Of a stretch of DNA of 64,000 nt, positions 9,232 to 18,102 are shown in pieces (position 1 is the first letter of the stretch; each line of letters begins with the position of its first letter). The position numbers were made by a program, and so were the translations under genes. The DNA is from Candidatus Poribacteria bacterium (GTDB taxonomy: Bacteria; Poribacteria; WGA-4E; WGA-3G), in NCBI GenBank assembly GCA_009839745.1, contig VXPE01000003.1, positions 44,780 to 108,779 on the forward strand, read 5' to 3'. The notes beneath the pieces were generated by a model. The model had not been told where the DNA came from and did no database searches. It saw only the letters and a list, made by a program, of their open reading frames with translations.

Positions 9232-10539
9232 ATGATTACGCACATACGGTTAAAGAACTTCAAAGCATGGAAGGACAGCGGTGAGGTAGAACTTGCACCG
9301 TTGACGGGTTTTTTTGGGACGAATAGTTCTGGAAAGAGCAGTCTGTTGCAGATGCTGTTGCTGCTTAAACAGACTGTTGGGAGTAAAGAAGTTATCTTCT
9401 TCGGTGATGAAAATTCGCTCATCAATCTCGGGAACTTTCGCGAAGTGATTCATGGACATAAAGATGCGAAACAACTTGAATTAGCATTTGGATGTAAATT
9501 CCCGGAATCAACAACAATCAGAATTTCTCAATACGGGTTGAAGCCCGATGAAGTAACATTCGACTCTTTTAATTTTGAGACTACTATCCAGAAATATGGT
9601 AACTCACAGACTGTGAATCGTATTTGTTATGACATCGGTGGTAGGATTAAAAAAATAAAATTAGAGGGCAACGATATTCTCTATCAGGATAAACGGTTAT
9701 TCACAGGAAGCTATAAAAACTGCTATAGTATAGAAGAGACAACAAACGATTTTCCGGGGTCAAACGACTTTTTAAACTTGCTTTCCTCTAAATTTGAGGA
9801 AATGTTTTCTCACATCTACTATATTGTCTCAACCCGCGCCCATCCTAAACGTCATTATCATTGGGAAGGAAATTACCCTGAGGACACTGGACAGTGGGGT
9901 AATCAAACCATTGATGCCCTGCTCTCGGCGCGTGTAGATCAGCGAATGACCCCTTATAAAGGGAAAGATGTCCCAATTGAGGAGAGAATCTCGGCATGGC
10001 TCCAAAAAATGGAACTAGCATACGGATTTTGGTTTCAGCGAATAGGCTTGCGGAATGAAAGGAGCTATGAGATGCGCATCCAAAAAAGCCTTAATAGTGC
10101 CAGAGTAACGTTGGCAGACATAGGATATGGAGTAGCACAATTTTTACCGATTCTCGTTTTGTGTTATTATGTTCCAATAGGATCAACGCTGATTCTGGAA
10201 GAACCTGGTACTCATCTGCATCCCAAAGCACAAGCTGATCTTGCGGACCTGCTGATAGAGGTTATCACAGAGCGCAGTCTTCAGATTCTGGTAGAGAGCC
10301 ACAGCGAACACCTACTAACGCGCCTGCAACTGCGTATCGCGGAACAGCAGATCGCTGCAAAGGATACAGCTCTCTATTTTTGTGAAAATGAAAACGGGGT
10401 TTCTACCATCAAATCATTAGAGGTAGATGAGATCGGTAACATCAGAAATTGGCCGAAAGATTTCTTTGGTAATGTCCGAGGCGACCTCGTTAAGATGGCA
10501 CGAGAACAGATGAAACGCCAGAAGAAAGCAGAGGATTAA
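9232..10539 (+). CDS. DUF3696-like AAA/ABC-type ATPase, module copy 2
   Basis: 435 residues and a clear paralogue of the ATPase 1.8 kb upstream. Walker A (GTNSSGKSS) and the first 51 residues are nearly identical. Walker B is LILEEPGTHLHP with the usual Glu-Glu pair (Glu323-Glu324), followed by the same ESHSEHLLTRL motif and DUF3696-like tail (IRNWPKDFFGN). The middle (about residues 85-200) is strongly diverged, which suggests different sensing or partner specificity after a tandem duplication. AGAGGAATAGGAAA precedes the ATG. The stop codon again overlaps the next start (TAATG). With both Walker B acidic residues present it is the more canonical ATPase of the two. Confidence 0.85.
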   Translation: MITHIRLKNFKAWKDSGEVELAPLTGFFGTNSSGKSSLLQMLLLLKQTVGSKEVIFFGDENSLINLGNFREVIHGHKDAKQLELAFGCKFPESTTIRISQYGLKPDEVTFDSFNFETTIQKYGNSQTVNRICYDIGGRIKKIKLEGNDILYQDKRLFTGSYKNCYSIEETTNDFPGSNDFLNLLSSKFEEMFSHIYYIVSTRAHPKRHYHWEGNYPEDTGQWGNQTIDALLSARVDQRMTPYKGKDVPIEERISAWLQKMELAYGFWFQRIGLRNERSYEMRIQKSLNSARVTLADIGYGVAQFLPILVLCYYVPIGSTLILEEPGTHLHPKAQADLADLLIEVITERSLQILVESHSEHLLTRLQLRIAEQQIAAKDTALYFCENENGVSTIKSLEVDEIGNIRNWPKDFFGNVRGDLVKMAREQMKRQKKAED

Positions 10540-11087
10540 TGAACGCTGTTGTCATAGATACAAACGTTATTTTAACCGCAAAAGGCATGTCTGAACAGGC
10601 ATGGAACGAATGCGTAACTGCATGTCAAGAACGATTAGATGAGATTATTGAAGGTCCTGAAAGAGTGGTTATTGATGACGATTGGATAATTCTCCGTGAG
10701 TACATAAACTATCTTGAAGACGACGATTCAACGACAGACCCGCGAAACGGTGGGTCCTTTTTGGAATGGTTCATCCGCAATTATGAGAATCCAGAGGAAT
10801 GCGTGCAAGTGTCTCTCACACCATTTGAACATGGAACTGGTTTTGAAGAATTACCCGGTACTTTCAGGGGCTTTGACTCGGACGATAAGAAATTTATTGC
10901 TGTAGCAGTTGTGTACGAGCAGGTGTATCAGCAACAAGCAACGCTTCTACAATCGGTAGATAGTCAATGGTATGGCTCTCGAAACCTATTCATTGAGAAT
11001 GGCTTAATAGTTGAATTTATCTGTGAGGAGAACATCCGCGATTTGCATGAACGCCGTGAGAAAAGACGACAGTCACGAACCGAATAG
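10539..11087 (+). CDS. PIN-like nuclease, module copy 2
   Basis: 182 residues. It begins MNAVVIDTNVILTAKG like copy 1 and keeps the candidate catalytic set Asp7, Glu54 (ILREYINYL), Asp116 (DSDDKKFIAVAVV) and Asp141 (SVDSQWYGS). The C-terminus carries a short basic tail (HERREKRRQSR) that copy 1 lacks. It is translationally coupled to ATPase 2 and lies 11 bp upstream of the Res gene. The arrangement ATPase-PIN twice, then Res, points to a nuclease whose activity is controlled by the ATPase next to it. Which PIN pairs with which ATPase is inferred from the coupled order alone. Confidence 0.7.
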   Translation: MNAVVIDTNVILTAKGMSEQAWNECVTACQERLDEIIEGPERVVIDDDWIILREYINYLEDDDSTTDPRNGGSFLEWFIRNYENPEECVQVSLTPFEHGTGFEELPGTFRGFDSDDKKFIAVAVVYEQVYQQQATLLQSVDSQWYGSRNLFIENGLIVEFICEENIRDLHERREKRRQSRTE

Positions 11088-11098
11088 AAGGTATCTAC

Positions 11099-14095
11099 AT
11101 GTCAAAAGTTACCATAGAAAACCCAGTTATCAACAGCCCATTTGAAGAACCAGAACGGCATTTCAAATTCAATGCGCGCGGTATCACGGAAGAGATTGCC
11201 GATGGCAGACGTAGAAGTGAATACTTCATGCCCTTTCCGAAACCGAAAAAACGGTCAGGGCAGGACCAGATGCAATTTGAACTTCCCGACCAAGATCTCC
11301 GGCAGGCAAACGCCTTTATCAATAGCGTGCGGACACAAGTAACGGCGTGGCGCAACAGCGGCTACCCTGGCGTAACGCCGACGACGAGACGACTCCTTGA
11401 GCATTGGAATAATCCAGAAAATGAACCTCGCCTCTTTTTCTGTCAACATGAAGCCGTGGAGACTGCTATCTATCTCAATGAATGTGACAACAAACAGCGA
11501 AATGATTCACTTCACGGACAACTTGTAAGAGCGAATGCGGAGGCAAACCCCGATCTTTTCCGAATCGCTTTCAAGATGGCGACAGGTAGTGGTAAAACAG
11601 TTGTGATGGCGATGCTCATTGTGTATCATACACTGAACAAAATCGCGAGTCCCAAAAGAACCATTTTCGCTGACGCGTTTCTCATCGTTGCTCCCGGTGT
11701 TACAATTCGAGATCGGCTTCAGGTTCTCTATCCAGAAAAATCTGACAACGACTATCAGAAAATGAATTTGGTTCCACGTGGGGACTATGACGCACTCTGT
11801 CAGGCGAAAATCGTTGTTACGAACTATCATGCCTTCCAACGCCGGAAGAAGGACGAATTAAGCAGAATAGGCGAAAAGGTCCTCGGTGAGGGTGCTAAAA
11901 ACTTCACAGAAACGCCGGAAGAGATGGTAATACGGGTCTGTCGGGGGCTCGGTAAGAAAAAGAATATCATTGTCCTAAACGATGAAGCACACCATTGCTA
12001 CCGTCCGAAAAAAGAGCAAAAATCCGAATCAAAGGAAGATGAGGCACGTTTGTGGATAAACGGACTTGAAGCCGTGAAAGCAAAAATCGGTGTAAAGCAG
12101 GTCTATGATTTATCGGCTACGCCTTTCTTCCTAAAAGGGTCAGGATATGCCACAACGACACCAACTGGAAAGAAACTCAATGAGGGGGTGTTGTTTCCGT
12201 GGGTGGTCTCCGATTTTGCGTTAATCGATGCGATCGAATGTGGTATCGCGAAAGTGCCTCGCGTGCCGGTGGCTGACGATGCAATGAAAGAGGATCCGAT
12301 TTATCGCCGTCTCTGGGATACTGTCCGTCCGAAACTCAGCAAAATCGTTTCTGAGGGTGAACCGCAGCTGCCACAAGAATTAGAAACAGCACTTCAAAGC
12401 CTCTATAGCAATTATGAAAAATCTTATGATTTGTGGCAAAAAGACCCGCATGGGTTAACCCCACCTGTCCTGATTGTTGTTTGTAATAACACAAAAGTTT
12501 CCAAACTCGTTTACGACTGGATCGCTGGGTGGGAGAAAAAGACTCCCGATGGGGAAAATATAGTTGTTAAAGGCAATCTTTCGATATTCAATAACGAGGA
12601 CAACGGTGTATGGAGCGATCAATTGAACACAATTCTGATTGATAGCAAGCAATTGGAGTCCGGTGAGGCACTTAGCAACACCTTCAAGAGAGCCGCTCGA
12701 ACGCAGATTGAACAATTCAGGCGCAAGATGAACGTAGAGAAAGTTACAGATGGGGATCTATTGCGCGAAGTGATGAACACTGTCGGCAAGAAAGGTGAAC
12801 TCGGTGAGCAGATAAAGTGTGTCGTCTCCGTTTCAATGCTGAGTGAAGGGTGGGATGCGAAGCGTGTGACGCATATCCTTGGCGTGCGCGCCTTTAGCAC
12901 GCAGCTGCTCTGTGAACAGGTCGTCGGCAGAGGCTTGCGCCGCTCCAGTCACGATGTAGAACAGACAACTGTTCATGTCAACGGAGAACAGGTTGCGTTG
13001 GAGACGTTTCCACCGGAATATGCAGAAGTCTACGGTGTGCCGTTCTCATTTATCCCAGCAACGGGCAGCGGAAGGGCAATACGTCCAGGTTCTGTAACAG
13101 AAGTGGAAGCACTCCCCGAACGGCAGGCAGCGTGTGAAATCACATTTCCAATAATTGCCGGTTACCGTCGCCACCGCCCCCCTGAAAAAATTGAGGCTAT
13201 TTTCACCCCAGAGTCTCGTTATGAACTCTCCACCGCGGAGATCCCGGCACGTGTCGAAATCCAGGACCTAACTGGGGAAAGTAAAGAAGTTGAACTACCT
13301 TATCTAACGAGATTTCGAGAACAAGAAACCGAGTATTCTCTCGCGAATATGGTCATGGAGAGACATCTTCGCGACGATGATAACGATGCAAAGTGGTGGC
13401 TGTTTCCGCAAGTGCTTCGTATCACGCGCCGTTGGATGAAAGAATGCGTTACCTATAAAGACAACATGTATCCTCAGTATTTTCATATTGGAGAGATTGC
13501 ACGAAAAGGCGCGTTTCGGATTTATCAAGCAATTCTCAGGGGAGAATCACAAACCCAAAACAGTGATTCCGAAAAGGACGCTGAACCTAAAACTTTCCTT
13601 CCAATTTTCCGAGACAAGGAGCGTACCGGATCCACAGAAGGGGTGGCGTTTGAGACGACGCAACCCACATGGGAAACGCGACCGGATAAATGCCATATTT
13701 CACATGTCGTCGCGGATACAGATTCGTGGGAACAGAAAACCGCACAGGCACTGGAGCAGATGGATGAAGTTGTTGCTTATGTCAAGAACCACAACTTGGA
13801 TTTCACCATTCCGTATACCAACCACAATGGAATGAGCTGGCAATATGTTCCCGATTTCATTACCCGCATCCGAAAGCCCGGCGATAATTCTGGCGATAAT
13901 ATCGTGCACCTGATTCTTGAAACTTCAGGTAGGGAACGGGAAGACAAACTGCAAAAAGTAAATACTGTCGAAAATATGTGGTTGCCGGCTGTGAATAGCC
14001 ATAGTGACTTTGGAGAATGGGCGTTTCTTGAAATTACCGATCCATGGGATATGCAGAACACCATCCGTGAGTTCATGAGCGAATATGCGTCGTAA
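11099..14095 (+). CDS. Type III-like restriction subunit: SF2 helicase with C-terminal nuclease
   Basis: 998 residues, the usual size for Res. The N-terminus (NPVINSPFEEPERHFKF) resembles what I recall of the BPTD_3080-type restriction enzymes. Superfamily 2 motor motifs follow: Walker A MATGSGKT (about 160), DEAH-box NDEAHH (about 294), SATPFF (about 341) and motif VI QVVGRGLRR (about 606). The C-terminal part has a PD-(D/E)XK-like pattern, PDFITRI (about 918) and LILETSG (about 938). It should translocate on DNA and cut unmethylated targets in complex with Mod. It lies 11 bp after PIN 2 in the same operon. Its 3' end overlaps the potB-like gene by 11 bp, so the island ends abruptly against a transporter operon. 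Confidence 0.88.
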   Translation: MSKVTIENPVINSPFEEPERHFKFNARGITEEIADGRRRSEYFMPFPKPKKRSGQDQMQFELPDQDLRQANAFINSVRTQVTAWRNSGYPGVTPTTRRLLEHWNNPENEPRLFFCQHEAVETAIYLNECDNKQRNDSLHGQLVRANAEANPDLFRIAFKMATGSGKTVVMAMLIVYHTLNKIASPKRTIFADAFLIVAPGVTIRDRLQVLYPEKSDNDYQKMNLVPRGDYDALCQAKIVVTNYHAFQRRKKDELSRIGEKVLGEGAKNFTETPEEMVIRVCRGLGKKKNIIVLNDEAHHCYRPKKEQKSESKEDEARLWINGLEAVKAKIGVKQVYDLSATPFFLKGSGYATTTPTGKKLNEGVLFPWVVSDFALIDAIECGIAKVPRVPVADDAMKEDPIYRRLWDTVRPKLSKIVSEGEPQLPQELETALQSLYSNYEKSYDLWQKDPHGLTPPVLIVVCNNTKVSKLVYDWIAGWEKKTPDGENIVVKGNLSIFNNEDNGVWSDQLNTILIDSKQLESGEALSNTFKRAARTQIEQFRRKMNVEKVTDGDLLREVMNTVGKKGELGEQIKCVVSVSMLSEGWDAKRVTHILGVRAFSTQLLCEQVVGRGLRRSSHDVEQTTVHVNGEQVALETFPPEYAEVYGVPFSFIPATGSGRAIRPGSVTEVEALPERQAACEITFPIIAGYRRHRPPEKIEAIFTPESRYELSTAEIPARVEIQDLTGESKEVELPYLTRFREQETEYSLANMVMERHLRDDDNDAKWWLFPQVLRITRRWMKECVTYKDNMYPQYFHIGEIARKGAFRIYQAILRGESQTQNSDSEKDAEPKTFLPIFRDKERTGSTEGVAFETTQPTWETRPDKCHISHVVADTDSWEQKTAQALEQMDEVVAYVKNHNLDFTIPYTNHNGMSWQYVPDFITRIRKPGDNSGDNIVHLILETSGREREDKLQKVNTVENMWLPAVNSHSDFGEWAFLEITDPWDMQNTIREFMSEYAS

Positions 14096-14942
14096 CTACC
14101 ACCTCCTTATCCTCCTTTTCCCTGTTGTATTCTGGCTTGTCTGCTTCTTTCTGCTTCCACTTGTATCGGTATTTATTTATAGTTTCATAGAGCGCGGCAC
14201 ATACGGCGGGGTGCGGTGGCACTTCACATGGGAAAACTACCAACGTCTGTTTGATGGATTGTATCTCGGTATTCTCTGGCGTTCGGTATCGACAGCGTTG
14301 GTCTGCACTGCAGTCTGTCTACTCCTCGGTTATCCGTTCGCTTACTATCTGGCACGCTATAAACCGAAACATCGAAACGTCTTGTTACTGCTCGTGGTCG
14401 TTCCATTCTGGACGAACTTCCTCATTCGGACCTACGCGTGGATCCTGATACTACGAACAGAAGGACTCCTGAACAACCTCTTGGGAGCCGTCCTCCCGAA
14501 TTGGAGTCCGTTAGAACTGCTGAACACACCCCTCGCTGTCCAAATAGGACTCGTTTATGGATACCTGCCGTTCATGATACTCCCACTCTATGCTGCTTTG
14601 GAGCAATTGGATGTGTCGCTGTTAGAAGCCGCACAGGACTTAGGCGCACCGCCACGCCGGGCGTTCTGGCACATAACCGTGCCGCTGAGTTTGCCCGGTA
14701 TCCTTGCGGGTTCGATGTTAGTCTTTATTCCGACGGTAGGTGCGTTTCTAACGCCGGATCTTCTCGGTGGTGGAAAAGTGAGTTATATCGGGAACGTCAT
14801 TGAGCGGCAATTCAAAACGGCACGGGATTGGCCCTTCGGATCGGCACTCTCGTTCATGCTGATGGGCATCGTTCTGGTCGGCACCGTGCTATATTTCCGC
14901 GCGTTACAACAAAACGAGGAACAACCTGACAGTCCGCGTTAG
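14085..14942 (+). CDS. potB: ABC transporter permease, spermidine/putrescine PotB type
   Basis: 285 residues with six predicted membrane helices and the permease EAA loop EAAQDLGAPPRRAFWHITVPL (its central 20 residues contact the ATPase). It is a BPD-type inner-membrane component for import of polyamines or a similar small cation. The start overlaps the end of the Res gene, and potC follows after 14 bp. The ATPase (PotA) that normally precedes it and the binding protein (PotD) that often follows potC are absent from the window. The operon may therefore have been split by the defence island, or the parts may be encoded elsewhere. The substrate is inferred from family only. Confidence 0.85.
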   Translation: MRRNYHLLILLFPVVFWLVCFFLLPLVSVFIYSFIERGTYGGVRWHFTWENYQRLFDGLYLGILWRSVSTALVCTAVCLLLGYPFAYYLARYKPKHRNVLLLLVVVPFWTNFLIRTYAWILILRTEGLLNNLLGAVLPNWSPLELLNTPLAVQIGLVYGYLPFMILPLYAALEQLDVSLLEAAQDLGAPPRRAFWHITVPLSLPGILAGSMLVFIPTVGAFLTPDLLGGGKVSYIGNVIERQFKTARDWPFGSALSFMLMGIVLVGTVLYFRALQQNEEQPDSPR

Positions 14943-14956
14943 GGCAGAATTTAAAA

Positions 14957-15745
14957 ATGAAACGTGTTTTCGAAGCCAATATAGGGGTGGTTTACCTCTT
15001 TTTATATATGCCGATTTTAGCGGTTGTGGTGTTCTCATTCAACAGTGGCGAACAGATCTCCGTTTGGGAAGGCTTTACATTCAACTGGTATGCAAGACTG
15101 TTTGAAGATGCAGCATTGTGGCGGGCGTGTTGTAATAGTTTGATGGTAGCAGGCGTTGCGACTGTGATCGCTACCGTTATCGGGACAGCAGCGGCACTCG
15201 CTATAGAACGACACCACTTCCGTTTCCGAACCGCCCTTGTCCGAGTGCTCTATCTTCCGATTATTATCCCTGACATCGTGTTGGCGATTGCGTTGTTGAC
15301 CTTTTACGTACAAGTCAGGATTCCACTCGGCTTAATTACCGTCATCATCGCGCACGGTGTTTTCAACATCGCATACGTTACGATTGTCGTGCGGGCACGC
15401 CTGCAAGGTTACGATAACACCTTAGAAGAAGCAGCGCGCGACCTCGGCGCGAACGAATGGCAGACCTTTTGGCGGATAACACTCCCTCTGATCGCCCCTG
15501 GAATTATTGGCGGTGCGCTGCTCGCCTTCACGCTCTCTATTGATGACTTTGTTATCACGTTCTTTACGGCTGGTGTGGGTTATACGACGCTCTCTGTGCA
15601 TATCTATTCGCTGCTGAAATTCGGGATTACACCGAAGATTAATGCCATCTCAACGATGCTGTTGGCGAACTCCATTGTATTTATCCTGCTGTTCTTGTGG
15701 TTCCAAGGGGGTGCTACTTCCTCCCAAAAGCAAGAAACACAGTAG
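14957..15745 (+). CDS. potC: ABC transporter permease, spermidine/putrescine PotC type
   Basis: 262 residues with six predicted membrane helices and the EAA motif EAARDLGANEWQTFWRITLP, the second half of the PotB-PotC channel in the inner membrane. It starts 14 bp after potB. No strong Shine-Dalgarno sequence is visible, consistent with coupling. No potD follows; 230 bp of non-coding DNA with an inverted repeat separate it from alr. Confidence 0.87.
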   Translation: MKRVFEANIGVVYLFLYMPILAVVVFSFNSGEQISVWEGFTFNWYARLFEDAALWRACCNSLMVAGVATVIATVIGTAAALAIERHHFRFRTALVRVLYLPIIIPDIVLAIALLTFYVQVRIPLGLITVIIAHGVFNIAYVTIVVRARLQGYDNTLEEAARDLGANEWQTFWRITLPLIAPGIIGGALLAFTLSIDDFVITFFTAGVGYTTLSVHIYSLLKFGITPKINAISTMLLANSIVFILLFLWFQGGATSSQKQETQ

Positions 15746-15811
15746 CACGGCTATTCGCGCAGATCTGAAATTCCTGTTAGATATAGTCTCAACCTGGGGT
15801 CAACCCCGTTC

Positions 15812-15875
15812 GTAGTAAGGCAATTCATTGCCTGTTCTTCTCATTGCGAGGCAGTGCGATGAATCGCACTACTAC
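15812..15875. repeat. Inverted repeat after potC
   Basis: GTAGTAAGGCAATTCATTGCC and the downstream arm ending GCACTACTAC form an imperfect long hairpin with smaller palindromes inside (GTGCGATGAATCGCAC). It may act as a terminator for potBC, although no T-tract follows; it also looks like a dispersed repeat. Confidence 0.5.
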
Positions 15876-15973
15876 AAACTAACCCTAAAATTCAAAATGA
15901 ACGAAACACAACTCGTAAATTTGTGTAAATTGTGATATAATTTTCGTGTTGACGCAGCAAGGTAAAAAACAAC

Positions 15974-17080
15974 ATGCCTTATTTCCGAACACACACAGAA
16001 ATCGATCTACTGGCAATCAAACACAACGCTGAAGCAATCAAGAGACACACAGGTAAACAGTTGATTGCGGTTGTGAAAGCAGATGCTTATGGTCATGGCG
16101 CAGTGCGTGTAGCAGAAATACTGCGTCCAATCGCTGATATATTTGCAGTCGCAACGGTCGAAGAAGGCATTGAACTACGTCAAGCGGATATACGCACACC
16201 GATTCTTATCCTCTTTAGTTGTTTGCCTACGCAGGTTAAACACATCGTTGAATTCAGTCTGACACCATCAATAGGGAATTGGGAATTCGCGACAGCATTG
16301 AATGAAATTGCCTCAGAGACCGCGCCTACGAAGGTTCACGTCAATGTAAACACTGGAATGAATCGGAGTGGTGTGTGTTGGACAGAAGCCTCGCAGTTTC
16401 TGGATAGATTGCAGACGCTGCCACGGCTTGAAACTGAAGGGCTTTTTACACACCTTGCCACCGCGGATGAGGCAGATAAAAGTTTTGTTTCTGTTCAGTT
16501 AAAGCGGTTTTCATCTCTGCTTGCGGACAACAACGAGAGAATAGTGCATGTAGCAAACAGCGCAGCATCGTTGTTGGTGCCTGAATCCCATTTCGATGCC
16601 GTCCGTCCTGGTTTGAGTCTATATGGAGTCTACCCGACAACTGAAAAACCTATCCCATTAAAACCGGCACTTACATGGAAGTCCTGTATCGGTTGGACGG
16701 GTTTTATTCCCGAAGGGGAGGGTGTCAGCTACGGATTGACGTATAAAGCGCCTTATCCGACGCGTGTGGCGATGGTGCAGATAGGTTACGGGGACGGCTA
16801 TTCGCGCTCACTGTCTGGTATCGGCGAGGTGTTAATTGGGGGGATGCGTCGCCCGATTATCGGGAGGGTTTGCATGGACGTAAGTGTGGTGCAGTTAGAG
16901 CCTTCGGACAAGGTATCTATTGGTGATGAAGTGGTGCTGATCGGGAAACAGGGAAACGCCGAAATCACGGTCGATGAAGTTGCCCAGCGTGCTGGAACAA
17001 TTTCCTATGAAATCTTAACGCAGATAGGTCCCCGTGTAAAAAGGACCTTTCGTCCGGTTAATCATAACAACGAACACTAA
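15974..17080 (+). CDS. alr: Alanine racemase
   Basis: 368 residues, the usual length. It interconverts L- and D-alanine for peptidoglycan with pyridoxal phosphate. Lys35 in VVKADAYGHG binds PLP, and the C-terminal domain has the catalytic loop GVSYGLTY and the conserved GRVCMD. A TATAAT box at 15936-15941 lies 38 bp upstream, but no good -35 is visible. The start is supported by AAGGT about 10 bases upstream. It is followed after 27 bp by an ABC ATPase gene. Confidence 0.95.
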   Translation: MPYFRTHTEIDLLAIKHNAEAIKRHTGKQLIAVVKADAYGHGAVRVAEILRPIADIFAVATVEEGIELRQADIRTPILILFSCLPTQVKHIVEFSLTPSIGNWEFATALNEIASETAPTKVHVNVNTGMNRSGVCWTEASQFLDRLQTLPRLETEGLFTHLATADEADKSFVSVQLKRFSSLLADNNERIVHVANSAASLLVPESHFDAVRPGLSLYGVYPTTEKPIPLKPALTWKSCIGWTGFIPEGEGVSYGLTYKAPYPTRVAMVQIGYGDGYSRSLSGIGEVLIGGMRRPIIGRVCMDVSVVQLEPSDKVSIGDEVVLIGKQGNAEITVDEVAQRAGTISYEILTQIGPRVKRTFRPVNHNNEH

Positions 17081-17107
17081 ATCTCATCGGAAACCAGATT
17101 GGCCTAT

Positions 17108-18049
17108 ATGAAGATGTTGATTGAAGTAAAGAATGTCTCACTTTTATTTGGCACGACAACCGCATTAGATAACCTTTCACTGCAGGTAGAAGGCGGTGCT
17201 GTTGGTTTACTCGGACCGAATGGGGCAGGGAAAAGCACACTGATTAAGACACTTCTCGGCTTCCTCAAACCGAATGAAGGGGCAGCTACTGTATTCGGAT
17301 TGGATGCGCAGACGCATCCATTGGAAATTCGGAAACAGGTTGGGTACATGCCGGAAGATGAGTGTTTAATACCGGGTATGACCGCTGTCCAATTCGTCTC
17401 TTATGCAGGAGAACTCTGTGGAATGCCGAGACGCGATGCACTGCAACGGGCACACGAAGTGCTCTATTACGTGGGTTTAGATGAAGAACGGTATCGCACC
17501 GTGGACGGATACTCCGCAGGTATGAAACAACGTGTGAAGTTAGCACAAGCACTCGTCCATGACCCAACACTCTTGCTTCTTGATGAACCCACAAATGGGA
17601 TGGATACCAGCGGTAGAGAAGAGATGCTCGAACTCGTTAAAGACATCGCAACCGATAAGAACATCAATGTTATCTTGTCTTCACATTTGCTCCCCGATGT
17701 GGAGTTCGCATGTAAAGAAATAGTTGCTTTATCACACGGCAGTGTTGCTATCCAAGGACAGATAGAAACACTCAAAGAGAACAAAGGACAATCTTTCGAT
17801 CTGAAGATCGTAGGTGACAGTGATGCTTACATCACCGCTTTGGAACGTCATAACTTTCAGGTCGAACTGCACCCCGATAAACGGCTGCGTGTTACGTCCG
17901 CACATCAGGAGCAGACGGAGACGACATTCTTTTTCAAACTCGCTTACGATACAGGTGTGCAGCTTCGCCAGCTTCGTGGGGTGAAACATACGTTAGAGGA
18001 TATTTTCGCCGAGGTGATGAGTGTGGATTCACAATTTTCTAACGATTAA
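17108..18049 (+). CDS. ABC transporter ATP-binding protein, ABC-2 exporter type
   Basis: 313 residues. Walker A GPNGAGKST, signature YSAGMKQR, Walker B LLLLDEP and the H-loop SSHLL are all present. The long C-terminal extension is typical of CcmA/NatA-like ATPases that drive ABC-2 permeases. No permease gene is adjacent, so the partner must lie elsewhere. The frame is open from a TTG at 17099; the ATG at 17108 or 17114 fits the family N-terminus (MLIEVKNVSLLFG) better. It is on the same strand as alr and the following outer-membrane protein gene. Confidence 0.88.
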   Translation: MKMLIEVKNVSLLFGTTTALDNLSLQVEGGAVGLLGPNGAGKSTLIKTLLGFLKPNEGAATVFGLDAQTHPLEIRKQVGYMPEDECLIPGMTAVQFVSYAGELCGMPRRDALQRAHEVLYYVGLDEERYRTVDGYSAGMKQRVKLAQALVHDPTLLLLDEPTNGMDTSGREEMLELVKDIATDKNINVILSSHLLPDVEFACKEIVALSHGSVAIQGQIETLKENKGQSFDLKIVGDSDAYITALERHNFQVELHPDKRLRVTSAHQEQTETTFFFKLAYDTGVQLRQLRGVKHTLEDIFAEVMSVDSQFSND

Positions 18050-18102
18050 ATCTGAGCTGCTGCGGACGTTGTCCTTGCAGATATTTTTTAGCGGACAGCA
18101 AC

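Noticed and set aside
15812..15875. tRNA-like fold after potC
   Set aside because: The palindrome is a simple long hairpin without a T-loop GTTCGA-type box or CCA-proximal stem.
17108..18049. The ABC ATPase as the missing PotA
   Set aside because: Its signature and long C-terminus are of the ABC-2 exporter type, not of a polyamine importer ATPase.
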